This document shows, piece after piece, positions 48,421 through 59,954 of a DNA stretch of 64,000 nucleotides. Location: positions 19,088-83,087 of the forward strand of contig MZZL01000132.1 of NCBI GenBank assembly GCA_002749535.1, written 5' to 3'. Made by a program: the position numbers and the translations under genes. This DNA is from Apophysomyces variabilis (lineage: Eukaryota > Mucoromycota > Mucoromycetes > Mucorales > Mucoraceae). The notes under the pieces are model-generated. The model saw only the letters and a list, made by a program, of their open reading frames with translations, ran no database searches and was not told the DNA's origin. The first letter of the stretch is position 1. Each line of letters opens with the position of its first letter.

Positions 48421-50908
48421 GTTCCACATAGATTGAGCAATGTAGAACATATTCTTGCTTGCATTAATATCACGATTCCATCGCATTCTACAGGTTTTGC
48501 AGTCTTGAATGCCATGGTGTTTGATACCATCTTCAGTAACCACATTGCATAAGGTCTTTGTTTTGCACTTGTGACATATCTATTTGTATTTCATATTCAG
48601 TCAAGCATGGATGAAATAACATTGCCTCAGTTACCTGTGATGTGAGGTACTGGTCTATCTTCACTACAAGCACCTCGCCACGAGCCTCGCGTCTCTTCAA
48701 AATCCTCCATAATTTGTTAACGGCCGCTTTTCGATGTCCTTTGTATCGGCACTTGTCCTTCCCAAACATCCCCGCCCCAAATACAAACAATGGCATCTTT
48801 CCGTTATTATCCGGATTTGGTTGGGATTGCTTCCAGTTTCTGGCTCGACGGCTTTCATTTACTGTAGAACGCACGACAGATAATGGTTGCTCGGGTATCC
48901 CATCATTGTGGGAATAATTACTACTTTTATCCTGATATCTGTTTCTTTAATACCTTCCAGTGTTCTTCTTCTTTTGCCTTCTACGCTGCTCGCGATTCTT
49001 CTTCCGTTTCTTTCTGTTTGCACCACGATGCTTCCGTTTCCGATGGTTGTATTTACGGCCTCCATCTATCAAAATATTTGCCAACTCTTCTACCGCTCGT
49101 TGCCTGCCTTGATGGTCGCGGAACCGCCTCTCTCGGTCATTTGGCCCGTAGAAATTGAATAAGACATCTTTGTGCAGGAAAAAGTAATCCACTCGTCCAT
49201 TGTATTTGCGGATATCGCTTGTTTTTGCACTTGGAAAATTACTCTCGATGGTATCAATGCCCTGACGTCTTTTTTGTTTCTGTAGCTGCTGACCCCTTTG
49301 AGGCGACCCAGTCATGCAGTAATACTCTGCAGACCAACAGCGGCGGATATCATGCTCTGTTTCACCAGCACCATATGACGCAGTATATAGATGCCGCACG
49401 CCAGGGTCAATCCCGCACGCACGATAATATCTGTTGATGTCCTCAGTGGTAAAATCTTCGAGTTCAAGCTCAACTGTGTTAAGCTTTGCACTGCGAGCAA
49501 AGTGAAAAACAACACTAAAACCGTCCGTGCAGATTTCATTTGTGAACGTTTTGCAATTCATGCTAAAAGTGATGCTTAGCTTCGTACATTATTCTCAGAT
49601 AATAGGTAACTGACCTCCGGAAGCCGTACTTGTTCAAGTCAAAGACTTGGTTAAAAATCTCCACGTTACCTTCATAGTCGTCTGTATCGTTTCTGACTTG
49701 AAACAACGCCCTCAATGCCTTTGCATTAATGGTGACGAAGCGAAAGTGGAAGGAAGGTTGAGGTGCTAATAAAAACAGCCTAGGCAAATTGCCTGATTCC
49801 TCGTCGTCGTTGTGTTGGTGCTCTTGCTCGTACATCTCTAATATAGCACGCAATACAGGGATACATACCCCAGGTTGTCCCGATAAAGCCTCGAAAGTGC
49901 ACGTTTGGGGCATCAACGGAATAAGAAAATCACGGAGGTTAACAATTGCAAGGAATAGGTCGAAGGACGCATTTTCCAAGCATGAGGGCCAAGCTGGCTT
50001 ATCACCGGCGATGCTTTCGTACAGATAATCATACGTGATCCGACTTGCAGACGATTTAGATAGATCCTGCAGTGGGAAACAATAAGAATGTCATTGAATC
50101 AGGCATATAAATTTCTGTTGCGCTGCCTTACTGGAACAAGCATTTGAAGCCTATGAATGATGAATCCGCAAACTGTTTGTTGTAAATTTTCAACAATGTC
50201 GTTTGTACAAGTATCTCGCAATGTCTTGCAAGCCGCAGAAAGAGCATCACTGTATCCAGTGAAGCTGTTTCTCGGGAAAACAATAGCAGTATGCCGCTCG
50301 CGAAATTGATTCCAAAAATCATAAATGTTGTCTGGCATATGAGGATTGGTGTTCGTCACAGATATTCATCACCAGTTGTGCGATCGAATACCAAAAGTTC
50401 TGTGAGTACAGATACACTGGGATTTCTCTCTGGCTATATTCGATTATATATGCATTGACAAAGAATTGCATCCGGATTATAAGGTTGCGCATGAATTCCG
50501 ATAAAGACGTGATGCGACTTTGCAAGAGAGTTGCGTACTCTGGACGGACGACATTTTGAAATAGTATTTTTCGTGAAAATCTATCCACTTTGTTCCCATA
50601 TCGCACTTGTATTTCTTGTTTAATCGTACGGTTCCGGCGTTGTCGACGAGCGGCATCAGACTTCGCGTTCAGCGCATCCCTTGAGGTACATCCTTTCTTT
50701 TTTTCAGCCTTCTGTTCTTCTGTGTCAACCTCAGTTGCTTTTCGTTTTTTCCCAACTGCAGTAAAGTATCAGAATCAGTGTGAAATTATCAGGCGTTAGT
50801 AAGAAGATACTGACCTCGTTTATATGATTCATGAAGGCGACATTTCTTACTTGTCTTTAGTTTATGGCCGTGTTCACCACAATGACGACAAACAGCTTTC
50901 GGGTTCAT
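48346..50908 (-). CDS. Fanzor, TnpB-like RNA-guided nuclease (multi-exon, E-to-Q at probable active site)
   Basis: Fanzors are eukaryotic TnpB relatives that cut DNA using an omega-RNA. Exons that fit with consistent phases: 50895-50815, 50755-50373, 50296-50132, 50066-49615, 49562-48954, 48839-48635 and 48579-48346. An N-terminal zinc knuckle reads CRHCGEHGH...KCRLH. It is followed by a basic linker and a long helical region. The RuvC part has CTDGFSVVFHF, then GIDPGVRHLYTA (first Asp), an NILIDGGRKYNHRKR-type arginine-rich stretch, and PLFVFGAGMFGKDK, where the usual RuvC-II Glu is Gly as in other Fanzors. KIDQYLTSQ-ICHKC and CKTCRMRWNRDINASKNMFY give the zinc ribbon and last Asp. Relatives, including the second Fanzor in this window, have DEY where this has DQY. 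The 5' end is uncertain: ATG at 50908, or an upstream exon ending KLHKEEEAKNK. The junction 50373/50296 needs a 76-nt intron or marks a frameshift. Confidence 0.85.
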
Positions 50909-53399
50909 TTTAGTATTAAGATCTATGGGTTTATGACAAACCTTTGTTTTTGGCCTCCTCTTCTTTATGAAGCTTTTCTGCTTTTTTAAATGTTGCAAAT
51001 AGCAAAGATGGATAGACTATATTGATTGAAATGAAAAGAACCGATAGAAAGTCTATAAAATCGTAAAATAGGGAACCAGTCATTATGGAGAACGATTGAA
51101 GGGAAAGAGAAAGGAAAAGCAAAAGTAGACTTAAGAAAGAGGGATTATATTCTCGTTTGTCAAAATCATTGTATTCTGTGACTGAGTATGAAGTAGGTTT
51201 TGCGTTTGACAACATTTCGTTTTCCACCCCATTCATGTGTACCTATGATTTGGAACCCACAGGTTTGCCACACTTCATCTATTGCACAAGTGGTGAAAAT
51301 GGATCCAAATAAAAACAATATAACGGTCAAAGTTAGAGAAATCGCATAGGAAGATGCGGTATGTGATGCCTCGTGTCGGGAACAATTGCTTGACTGCCGA
51401 AGAGAAGGGAGCAATCATTTGACGGCCACTGTCAGTAAGGTTTCATTTACCTGATGTACGAGGATGGACCAGTGTGTATGAGATCAATGAATTGATCTAG
51501 AGATGATACAGGTAGGATGTATCATTCGTGGTTATCGTCTGCTCAAAGAAGGGCTATTGATACTGTTGTTTGCACACTCATTGTTAACTTTACCAGTAAA
51601 ATATGTATTCATCTTTGTTTTCATTAGAAAGAACAATCAAACTTTCCTTGATATGCATTCTGGATCGCACTTTATAAACAAAACAGGATCATATTTAGTG
51701 GAATTTTTGAAGTCTGTCATTTTCTAATCTTCTGTCACTTATTGTTGTAATGACTGATTACGCCACGAATAGCGGTCCTGAATAGGAAGTGTTATTCTCA
51801 TTTGTTGAACACAGAGGGGCAGCTATGGATAAGACCTCACGTATTGAGGAAGCTCATATTGTAGAATAAACAAAAAGTTCCGTGATCATTTTGTTCGTGA
51901 GAGAATCTACAAGATATTGAGAACAAGGGTCAGACAGTTGGGGAACCATAGCTTGCTTTATATATCACGTAAGCCTCCATGAGATGTGTTATAGAATTAG
52001 CCGAAAGTAGAAAGAAGTAGAATTGAAAGCCAGCTATTTAATTAGTCTGCGCTTAGAGAATAAAGAACTCTTTTCCAGCTGTATCCATTCTGACCCTGGA
52101 ATTGTAGCCCTATAATCCTCTACTACGATCCTAATCTAGTAGTCAATAAACAGTGTGTCTCGACGTAATACTCAGTAATTCAAACTATTTACATTGAAAA
52201 TTACTACTGATTTTGTTTTGTTATTGTAATTGATATATTTGATAAAGTTGAACCTTTACTTACTGTCTTTCCATACATCATACAGACATCTGGCGTTTTG
52301 CATTACACAAACAAAATCGGCTACACTGTTTTTGGCGATATTTTCCAGTATCCTCAACTGTTTTAACTACTGGGTCGTTTACAATTATCTTCTAATTAGC
52401 GAGATGGGTATCTATGTCTTCCTGATGGAGTTACGCTTGCCCCTGAACGAGCACACGCTTTTGATTCAAAATCTCTTATTGGAATCTTCATGGTTTGATT
52501 GGATGATTCTGCATAATTTGACTCTCCGGTACTTCAAACGATTTTGGGTGGAATCCTTCAAAAACATTTGAAAAAACCAGTACTCTTTTGAAATATCGAC
52601 TGCAATCTTTCGGATTGTTCCAAATTGAACTAAAAATGGGGAAACAGTTTAATTCCATAAACAAAGTCATGCTAGGGTAGGAGGCATATACCACATGAAA
52701 GTATACAATATCCCGCGGCTCTTCGCATTTGGTGTTGTATTGTTTTCGAAATGTAAGATGCGTAAATTTCTATACTGAGCTTCGCTGTGAGACAAATACT
52801 TCGCGCATTAAATTTCAAACACCAAACATCTGGATGCCTTGTGGACAGATTTACAGCAACAACAAACATCTACGGAAAAGCAAGCATCTCAATTATTCCG
52901 CGAAATCGCATTCCAAACAATTAAGCATGGCCTTACCGTACAATTGCATGCAAACGACTTGCAGGCAATAATGAAATTGACGAAACCCTCAAAAAACATT
53001 GACACCATCCTGCGAGAAATTCACGCACTTATGAAAGACGGGCCAATTACAATCAATGGCAACATCGACTTGAACAACAACTTGTGAATTTGGCATTAAC
53101 ACTTAGCTAGCCGTCAACGATGTAAATAAAATCAAAATGAAGATAATCGAAAGGTAGGCATACAAGTAGAGGTCTGAAGCATCCCATACATTTGAAGATT
53201 TCATCAATATCATCATTACCATCAATACAAGCAACATCATAGACATCACGCTTGCCAATAGTTTTTGCTTGCAATAAACCATATCTTCCATATATGTGCC
53301 TTAAAATATATGGTGGATGGGATTTTTTGGTGATTGAATATAAGAATGGTTGCGTAAATCTTAACTGGATCCAAATGGCCAAAATTGGGACTATAACAA
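50909..53399. other. Upstream of Fanzor; AT-rich accessory DNA
   Basis: An exon of the Fanzor may lie at about 50990-50942 (EKLHKEEEAKNK, spliced to AVCRHCGEHGH with matching phase). Beyond it, two + strand frames stand out: 52230-52571, whose end (MGIYVFLMELRLPLN) faintly recalls the C-terminal part of the 44-46 kb gene, and 52839-53087 (ATG start, ending NGNIDLNNNL). Neither can be assigned. No terminal inverted repeats were found around the Fanzor. Confidence 0.35.
52839..53087 (+). CDS. Hypothetical short ORF, 82 residues
   Basis: The sequence MWTDLQQQQTSTEKQASQLF to DGPITINGNIDLNNNL is polar and helix-prone and could be the last exon of a small gene. The frame is open for some distance upstream of the ATG. 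No family is recognised. Confidence 0.25.
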   Translation: MWTDLQQQQTSTEKQASQLFREIAFQTIKHGLTVQLHANDLQAIMKLTKPSKNIDTILREIHALMKDGPITINGNIDLNNNL

Positions 53400-53947
53400 C
53401 AGCAGGAGTATCTTTCTAAGGCTAACTCTTGTACGTTTCATATATACTGAAATGCAAATTCATCAAGAAACAAATAGTTTGCCAGAAAATGCATGTCTGG
53501 CTTTACCCACTTGCGAACCCAGTTGTGCCGTTCCTCAATCTTCTCCTGCTATCTCTCCTCTGACTGGAACTCCGCCTGCTTAAGAAAAGGTTGCACTCAT
53601 TTCTCATGAAGCTATGGATAGTGCAGTGAGTGACTTTTGGTCACCGATTTGCTGCACTAATCGCTCAATTACGTTAGCAACAACAACAGAAGGATTAGCG
53701 TCGTATAATCGATGATAGCCTGCTTATGCTTCTCTGTCAGTATGCATCTATGGCCTTTCTTTATACCAATTTCAAAGATGCTCTTAGGATGTTCTTTATA
53801 TTGTTTCGTCAATATTGTGCTGTGCAAATGTGAATTTCCTACTTGTTTTTCTCCCAAAGAAGCACCCAAGCACTTCTCAATGTTCAGCTTCAAAAATCTA
53901 GCCTTGTCATGAGGGATGTAACAAGCATAGGTTCGTTTTCCACTCAT
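53400..53947 (-). pseudogene. Decayed Tc1/mariner-type transposase
   Basis: On the - strand the first frame gives MSGKRTYACYIPHDKARFLK, then EHPKSIFEIGIKKGHRCILT and EKHKQAIIDYT. Then the frame breaks. In the next frame it continues DANPSVVVANVIERLVQQIG, and further on IEERHNWVRKWVKPDMHFLA and LFLDEFAFQYI. The order (HTH, GR-like linker, NPS motif, RNEC-like turn, and the LDE-AF motif with the first catalytic Asp) is that of Tc1/mariner transposases of early-diverging fungi. There are at least one frameshift and several stops, and the rest of the catalytic domain is missing after 53400. No flanking TIRs were seen. Confidence 0.7.
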
Positions 53948-56535
53948 ATTTCTTATACTGTATGTTTCTCCGTTAAAAGTGTCTAATGGCAGTCAGATAC
54001 GACGCGTCCTGTGGTTTTTAATCGTTGCACAGAACGTTCCCACTAAAACAAAGGCATTCAAATCTCACTCACTTTTAACTCCGTCGTCTTCTATAAACGA
54101 GAATTACTACGTTGAGGTTAGACAGCACTCCAAAACATTTGTCTAAGGGTATACCTATCTCTTTGTTCCATTTGTTGTTATTTTATAACGTGATATATGC
54201 ATAGATAAATGAGATGCTAAGTTAATGTTTTACCCTCTTTCGCACTGCTTGTCGTTAGGAATGGCGATCTTTTGAGAAATTATCCCACGACAACCAGTCG
54301 CCGATCTTTCGAGAAAGAGCGGAGAATACAGTATGATGCCTTGGCTGGTACAGATTGATGATATAATCAATCAGCTGGGCAACATTGATATGGATTTAGC
54401 AGTGCGTACATTAAAAATAACACCTTGCCTATTTTTCTTCGAATCAACTAATCCCGCACTATTTCAGGCGATACGAAGCAAATACAAAAAAGGCTATCGC
54501 TAATGGGAAGCTAGATTATGATAAAGGACCATTACATATATTACCTTTTACATAAACTATAGACACTTAAAGTTTCAGGTAAACAGGCACTTGCTTCAAC
54601 AGATAAAGTTCCGTTACAGCTGGAGCGCGGTCTGAACCAACCGATATTGGGACTGAGTTTCGATTCATTTTATCAGATCCAACAAACCTCTACTCCTGGC
54701 AGCAAAGTAAATCAACCATACTCGGCAGAGCTGTGAATTCCCAAGCAGATCAATGCCCTCAAACTGACATTTTGAACGATCAAGATATAGTGTATCTTAA
54801 TATCGAAGGTTCAAACATAGTCGCTCAGACAACCACCGATTCAACGCCAAGGAAGCGGAGTATTGTTGAATCGCAACATCCCTCTCTTCCGTCACACATA
54901 AAAGCATTCCATTTTGTCTCGATTACCGACAGGTTAAGCAGAAAGCAGGTTGGGAGCAGGGTTTCAACTGTGCGTCAACCTTAGTATCCACGAAACGTCC
55001 AGCAAGCATTAGCATCGGTCAGATAACTACTATAACTCAATATGATGAGTTATAGCATCTTCTGTCCGCTTTATTTGATACTCTTAACTTGATCATGATG
55101 GAAAAAACGAATCATTATGACGGGCGGTACAAATGAATCGCTCGAATGACAGAAAACTAGTCCCTGTCCTTAATGCATGGAATAGTCGCCAAGAGAACGT
55201 CGGGAGTATCAAAGGGTCTTTAGCCCAGCTGGATGCATTATTGCGGCAGAATGCAGAAAATTCAAATATGGCATATCAAGATCGTGATTTATTGCTTTGT
55301 TCATTCAATATCTCGAAACGTTCCTGTAGTGAGCAGTCGCGGTTTCAAGCATCGACTGGTGAGCTACAGGAGTGCATAAGAACATCGACAGATACTCCGA
55401 ATTCAAGCATAGCATAATTATCGCCGCTATTATGAGCGATATGGGCCTATGACGGAAGATGCAGGCACGTGTTTCAACTGCTCTGTTTTTTTGACCCTGA
55501 AAGCTGTCAGTCGCTGCTTACCTAGATTCAGAGCCCAAAATGTGATGCCACCAGAGCACAGTTTATAGAAATCGCAGTACAAAACCATACTTCAAACAAC
55601 TGAAACATTTGATGTGCATGATGTTTGTTAGCGGAAATTCGGGTTGGATCGCGCGACGGTCTAAGTGCATTCCAGATCATCCACTCCTTTCAGTTCCCCT
55701 ACCGATCGTTCAAATTGTCGTCCCACTTTTTGCACCAGGGGGGATACGGAGCGAGCGATTGCTGCAGGATGAATATTAAATACACTTCACCTCCTATTCT
55801 CCCCCAACCGTCTTTACCTTACGCTGCAGCTGATGTTTATGTCTGCATGTACTTATGCTGTTCTGCTATTGTTTATATGACATTGAAAGGAAATACTCAT
55901 AGAATTGGATAACTATCAAGCAAATAAAAGAGGTATTACACGATGGACGAGTCTAGCGATCAGGAACATCTGTATTTTAAAGCTCAGTATTCTTGATGAT
56001 TCCGGGAAGCATGGTGAACATAAGGCTGTCACCCTAGCAGATACTATGCCTAAAGTGTCATTGCCTGAAATTTCTTTGTTAGTAATAAGATTTAACAACA
56101 TGCTTACGCGGCATAACTGGTCTGAAACGTCTCCTGCTTTTTCTACCTCGACCTAGCAGGTCTTTTCGGGGGAGGGCACGGACGCTCTTTCTCGTTGCAC
56201 GAAACTGTTGATGGACTCTCATAATGTCACACATAGGTTTAGATGAGTTAAAAAAGCTCAGCAATTCAAGAGGTGTTAGAACATTAAGGACTTGTCGATT
56301 GGTAAAGTCTTATCAAGCGATTTAATCTCGTCTCTTTTTTTTTTTAGGACCCAAGGTGTTGAGAAGTGGAGAAGCTGAGCCAAAAATGGTGCTGTGACTT
56401 CGAAAAAGATCTGATTTTTTGCGAGGTTATCCCACTTTTTTTTCTGCCCAATCCGTTTCTGAACAACGTCAGCCTTCTCTTTTACTTTTCTTTTTTCCCT
56501 TTTCCTGCGCGTCGTATCACGCATATTCAAAAGTT
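53948..56535. other. Accessory DNA with unrecognised frames
   Basis: Frames on the + strand at 54334-54410, 54600-54735, 54733-54984 and 55133-55417 have protein-like composition and might be pieces of one degenerate or poorly resolved gene, but stops separate them and no family is recognised. The last 200 bp are the Ypd1 promoter and a pyrimidine-rich leader. Confidence 0.3.
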
Positions 56536-57207
56536 ATGTCTACTAAAGAAGTCGAGTCGAAAACAACTTCAAGAGAATCCGAAAATGGGGAGGTGAGACT
56601 CCATGATAGCTGAGAATAGTTATCCTCGGGAATCTAATATTATGAAATATTCAAGAACACTAGGCCTGCAGACGACCAGACCGACCAAAAAGTCGTGAAT
56701 GCAGAAGAAGACCTCATTGACATGGCGACATTTGGCCAACTGCTTGACATGGACGACGAAGATGATCACGGTTTTTCATACAGTATTGTGACGGACTATT
56801 TTGACCAAGCAGAAACTACTTTCAAAGACATGGATGCAGCACTGTGAGTTTAACGACCAACCCAAATTTATCTCCTTTCTCTTTCCGCCCCACACCTATC
56901 CTCTCCCTTGTTTTTCCTTTGCTTACTTTGGTTGCTCACATCATCGTATAGAAAAGAAAAAGACCTACCTAAACTCTCGCAACTTGGACATTTTCTCAAA
57001 GGTAGTTCAGCAGCCATTGGATTGAGAAAAGTCAAGGAAACATGCGAAAAGATCCAGAACATCGGGAACCGTCAAGATGAAGGAGAAACGCTGGAAGAAA
57101 GCGAAGCCTTGAAAAAGATCACGCCGTTGTTACCCCAAGTCAAAGCAGAGTATTCAGAAGCAGAGGATTACTTGAAAAGTTTTTACGAGGTCCAAGACGC
57201 TCGATAA
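56536..57207 (+). CDS. YPD1: Histidine phosphotransfer protein Ypd1
   Basis: Ypd1 passes phosphate from hybrid histidine kinases (Sln1 type) to response regulators (Ssk1, Skn7) in osmotic and stress signalling. Exons are 56536-56592, 56656-56843 and 56952-57207, giving 166 residues in frame. Key features are LIDMATFGQLLDMDDEDD, FSYSIVTDYFDQAETTF, and, across the last intron, KLSQLGHFLKGSSAAIGL, where the His of LGHFLKGS is the phosphorylated residue. The C-terminal helix YSEAEDYLKSFY completes the four-helix HPt bundle. The N-terminal 20 residues are polar. All expected residues are present. Confidence 0.95.
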
Positions 57208-58587
57208 AAACTATCAATCACAAAAGAATCACCCCTCCTATTCCCTTAATATTTTGTCTTCTCAGTGTTTTTGCGTGTTGTGTCCTGTGTGTGCGTACCA
57301 TAGATATCGCTTCTTCCTTTTTCTTTTTTATTATTCTTCAACTCAATGTCATTTAAACAGATTCAGCAAGAAGGCAATGGTTCCATGGCAAAGAAGTGCT
57401 TAAGAGAAAAAAAAGGGTGTGTCTTGAATGCAGCAAGAGGTTTGGGAAGCACGCCACATTTCGTATCACCTGACGGAGTTGTAATGGATTGTCAATGACA
57501 TCATAGCGGCCATTTGGATGAAGTCTTTATGAACGGTAGGAATGTGCATTCAACCAAGTAAAAAAAGAGCTATCTCCAACCAAGTCGAATTTCATTTCTA
57601 TGTTGCTCCATGTTGGTCATGAGAAGATGATTCCGGGGTGCGGTCGTACCAAGACCTTTCATCCATAATCTAGAAGCTGTTCGGCGTTACAAAACCGGCC
57701 ACGAGACTCTCGTTCTATCGTGCATTTTGTTTTATTTTGCGGCGAGCCAGATCATGGTTGGTGAAGGGCCGTCCCTGGCTTTTGGTGTTGTCTTGACATT
57801 ACGTCAATGATTCTGACTCGGGAACCGACAGCGTAGTCTCACAAAAATGACGACATTGTTTTCCATAAAGTTTAAAAGCTACTAACAAACGGCTGCATGC
57901 ACTTTAGACATGAGAATAAGCAGTACGTTGAAGTCTAAATATACGGTTGGTAGGGTTCACCTGCATCAATCCATACAAAAGCAGACTGAGTCAGCTCCGG
58001 CCAAACCTTGACTGTTTTGTTCAGTTACCGGTTATATGCAAACAGCTTCCATTTTGTCGCAGTGATTGCCATCAATTCTTGTGATCCGCAGTTCCAGATG
58101 ACCCAATACAAACAATCCAAGTTAACGCAGTTTAGCATCGAAACCTATGCAAGACCTTCCTGTTTTATACAAACAACAAACATACAGGCTAAAAAAGTAA
58201 TTTCATCATGGATGAAAAATCAACATCAGAGGCCAACAAAATACAGTATCTTCCACAGAACCTAACAGCTCAGAACGTAATTTCTTATATAATATCCCTC
58301 CAAGTTCTATAAATCAGCATACACTATATGTAATGCACTCTTTAGGATGGGTCGTATCAAGAAACCCTCACTCCTTAATCTCAATGTTCTAGACTCATCG
58401 CAATATATTGAAATATCCTACTTGCCAGAAGATGAGTAACTTTTCATCGCAATGGCTGTACTAAACCATGGTTCAGCGTATTCGTCCATCCTATGAGAAC
58501 TCTTGTAGAACATCTATTTTCTATTAATAAGCGTTCAGTATTCTGTCAAGGGCCAGAAAGGACACTTGTTCGATGAATGTGACTGAT
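57208..58587. other. Intergenic region, nothing recognised
   Basis: AT-rich DNA between Ypd1 and the disrupted gene at the right end. A short match to the mariner TIR tip (TACAGTATCT) occurs near 58247, but no repeat extends from it. Confidence 0.4.
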
Positions 58588-58768
58588 TTAAGTACCGGAA
58601 GGTTGAGCCGGCAGATCAAGCCAAAACGTTGCAGTACAAAAGACATAAAAGGATCCAGCAGCCAAATGCACATAGTCCTCACGCTTGACATTCGGTAAGT
58701 ATTGTTGAATGCTTGTATGTATCTTTTCTTGATGCTCTCCAATTGGAATTATCCATTCGTCGTGCATA
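58588..58768 (-). pseudogene. 3' part of a gene split by a mariner-like element
   Basis: Read on the - strand, the frame directly after the left TA of the element gives MHDEWIIPIGEHQEK, then SIQQYLPNVKREDYVHLAAG and a stop at 58588. It is in frame with the 5' part at 63589 onward if the element and one TA are removed (…FISDPKK-Y-MHDEW…). The product is not recognised. A splice site after FYVF is possible. Confidence 0.5.
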
Positions 58769-58770
58769 TA

Positions 58771-58838
58771 CAGTATCTCCCAACAATAATTTCGGCAAAC
58801 TAGGAAAATCAAAATCGCAGTCCGTTGGAATTGAAATT
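58771..58838 (+). repeat. Left terminal inverted repeat
   Basis: CAGTATCTCCCAACAA leads into a segment ending CGCAGTCCGTTGGAATT. It pairs with the reverse complement of 63518-63586. Confidence 0.75.
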
Positions 58839-59019
58839 TGTATATGTATCTGGCATTCACTTGGCGGGGATATGGGTATGGCGTCGTCAGTTTTATGACA
58901 GGTATGTAAAAGTGGTCAATTCGAACTCTTATAACACGACAATTAATGTAATTTGTTAGCGTCAAGCCCAGTTTCCAAAATGCGCCAAGTGAATTTGCTA
59001 GATGCGACTTTAATTTTTG
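58832..59019 (+). repeat. Foldback arm 1 (about 188 bp)
   Basis: This segment is the reverse complement of 59503-59692 with about two substitutions and one indel. Inside it, 58855-58994 is itself bounded by 12-bp inverted repeats, ATTCACTTGGCG and CGCCAAGTGAAT, like a small MITE. The TIR sequence outside arm 1 is not repeated outside arm 2. Confidence 0.85.
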
Positions 59020-59502
59020 AACTCCGAATAGCGTTGTGAATACTTTTTTTACGACAGTTACGTTCAGGACGAAGCGAACTAAGCTCCTACAACACGATTC
59101 GCCCAGTGTCAAGCCCAGCTTTCCAACTGCGCCAAGCGATCAGCAAAAGACGAGACATTTTTTGGAAGTATAGTTTCACACTCAGTAATAAGCAGCACTT
59201 TTATCCACATGAATACCCACTAGACCCATTCTACCGAGTATTATTGGCTTAAATTACCCGTTGAAGATTGAAGAACTGCATACTTACCATAATTATAACT
59301 GGAAAATTAAAGCTCTTCTGTTACATTTTGCAGTTCTTGGGAATGAAGACAGGCCATCAAAGTTTAATCGCTTGGAAAACGGCAAGCTTTAGAACCGATA
59401 GCGCTCTCGCTATATAAGTATAACAGCATATATGTATTGCTAAATGAGCTCCATCAGGAAGGCAGAAGAGCGATTGTAATTAAAGCTAAACGTACTTTAT
59501 TT

Positions 59503-59692
59503 CCAAAAATTAAAGTCGCATCTAGCAAATTCACTTGGCGCATTTTGGAAACTGGGCTTGACGCTAACAAAATTATATTAATTGTCGTGTTATAAGAGTT
59601 CGAATTGACCACTTTTACATACCTGTCATAAAACTGACGACGCCATACCCATATCCCCGCCAAGTGAATGCCAGATACATATATAAATTTCA
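59503..59692 (-). repeat. Foldback arm 2 (about 190 bp)
   Basis: Inverted copy of 58832-59019, with the same internal 12-bp inverted repeats. The loop of about 480 bp holds a third, diverged partial copy near 59091-59140 (GTCAAGCCCAG...GCGCCAAG). Confidence 0.85.
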
Positions 59693-59954
59693 GTTGATGA
59701 GTAATAGAAGAAAAATAACAATAGTATTCAATGACACTTACTAAATACCGGGCGTAAAAGCCCTATCCATTTGACTCGTGGATCCTTTTCTGCCTTTTTG
59801 CTTGCTGCCTCTCAGATCACCTTAAAGGAGCTCGGGACGATTCTGGTCTTTCTTCTTCTCGTCGGCTGATTCGTCTGCGAGACCTGGGTGTTCAACCATA
59901 GTCTCGGTTTGGGTGGCTCTTGTTCGACGTCGAGCAGTTGGGGTTATCACCGTC

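Noticed and set aside
58243..58256. TACAGTATCTTCC, similar to the TIR tip
   Set aside because: The match ends after about ten bases and no partner end is found.
58588..59112. 174-residue ORF on the - strand
   Set aside because: It runs through the left TIR and foldback arm; only the part below 58768 is considered real sequence of the interrupted gene.
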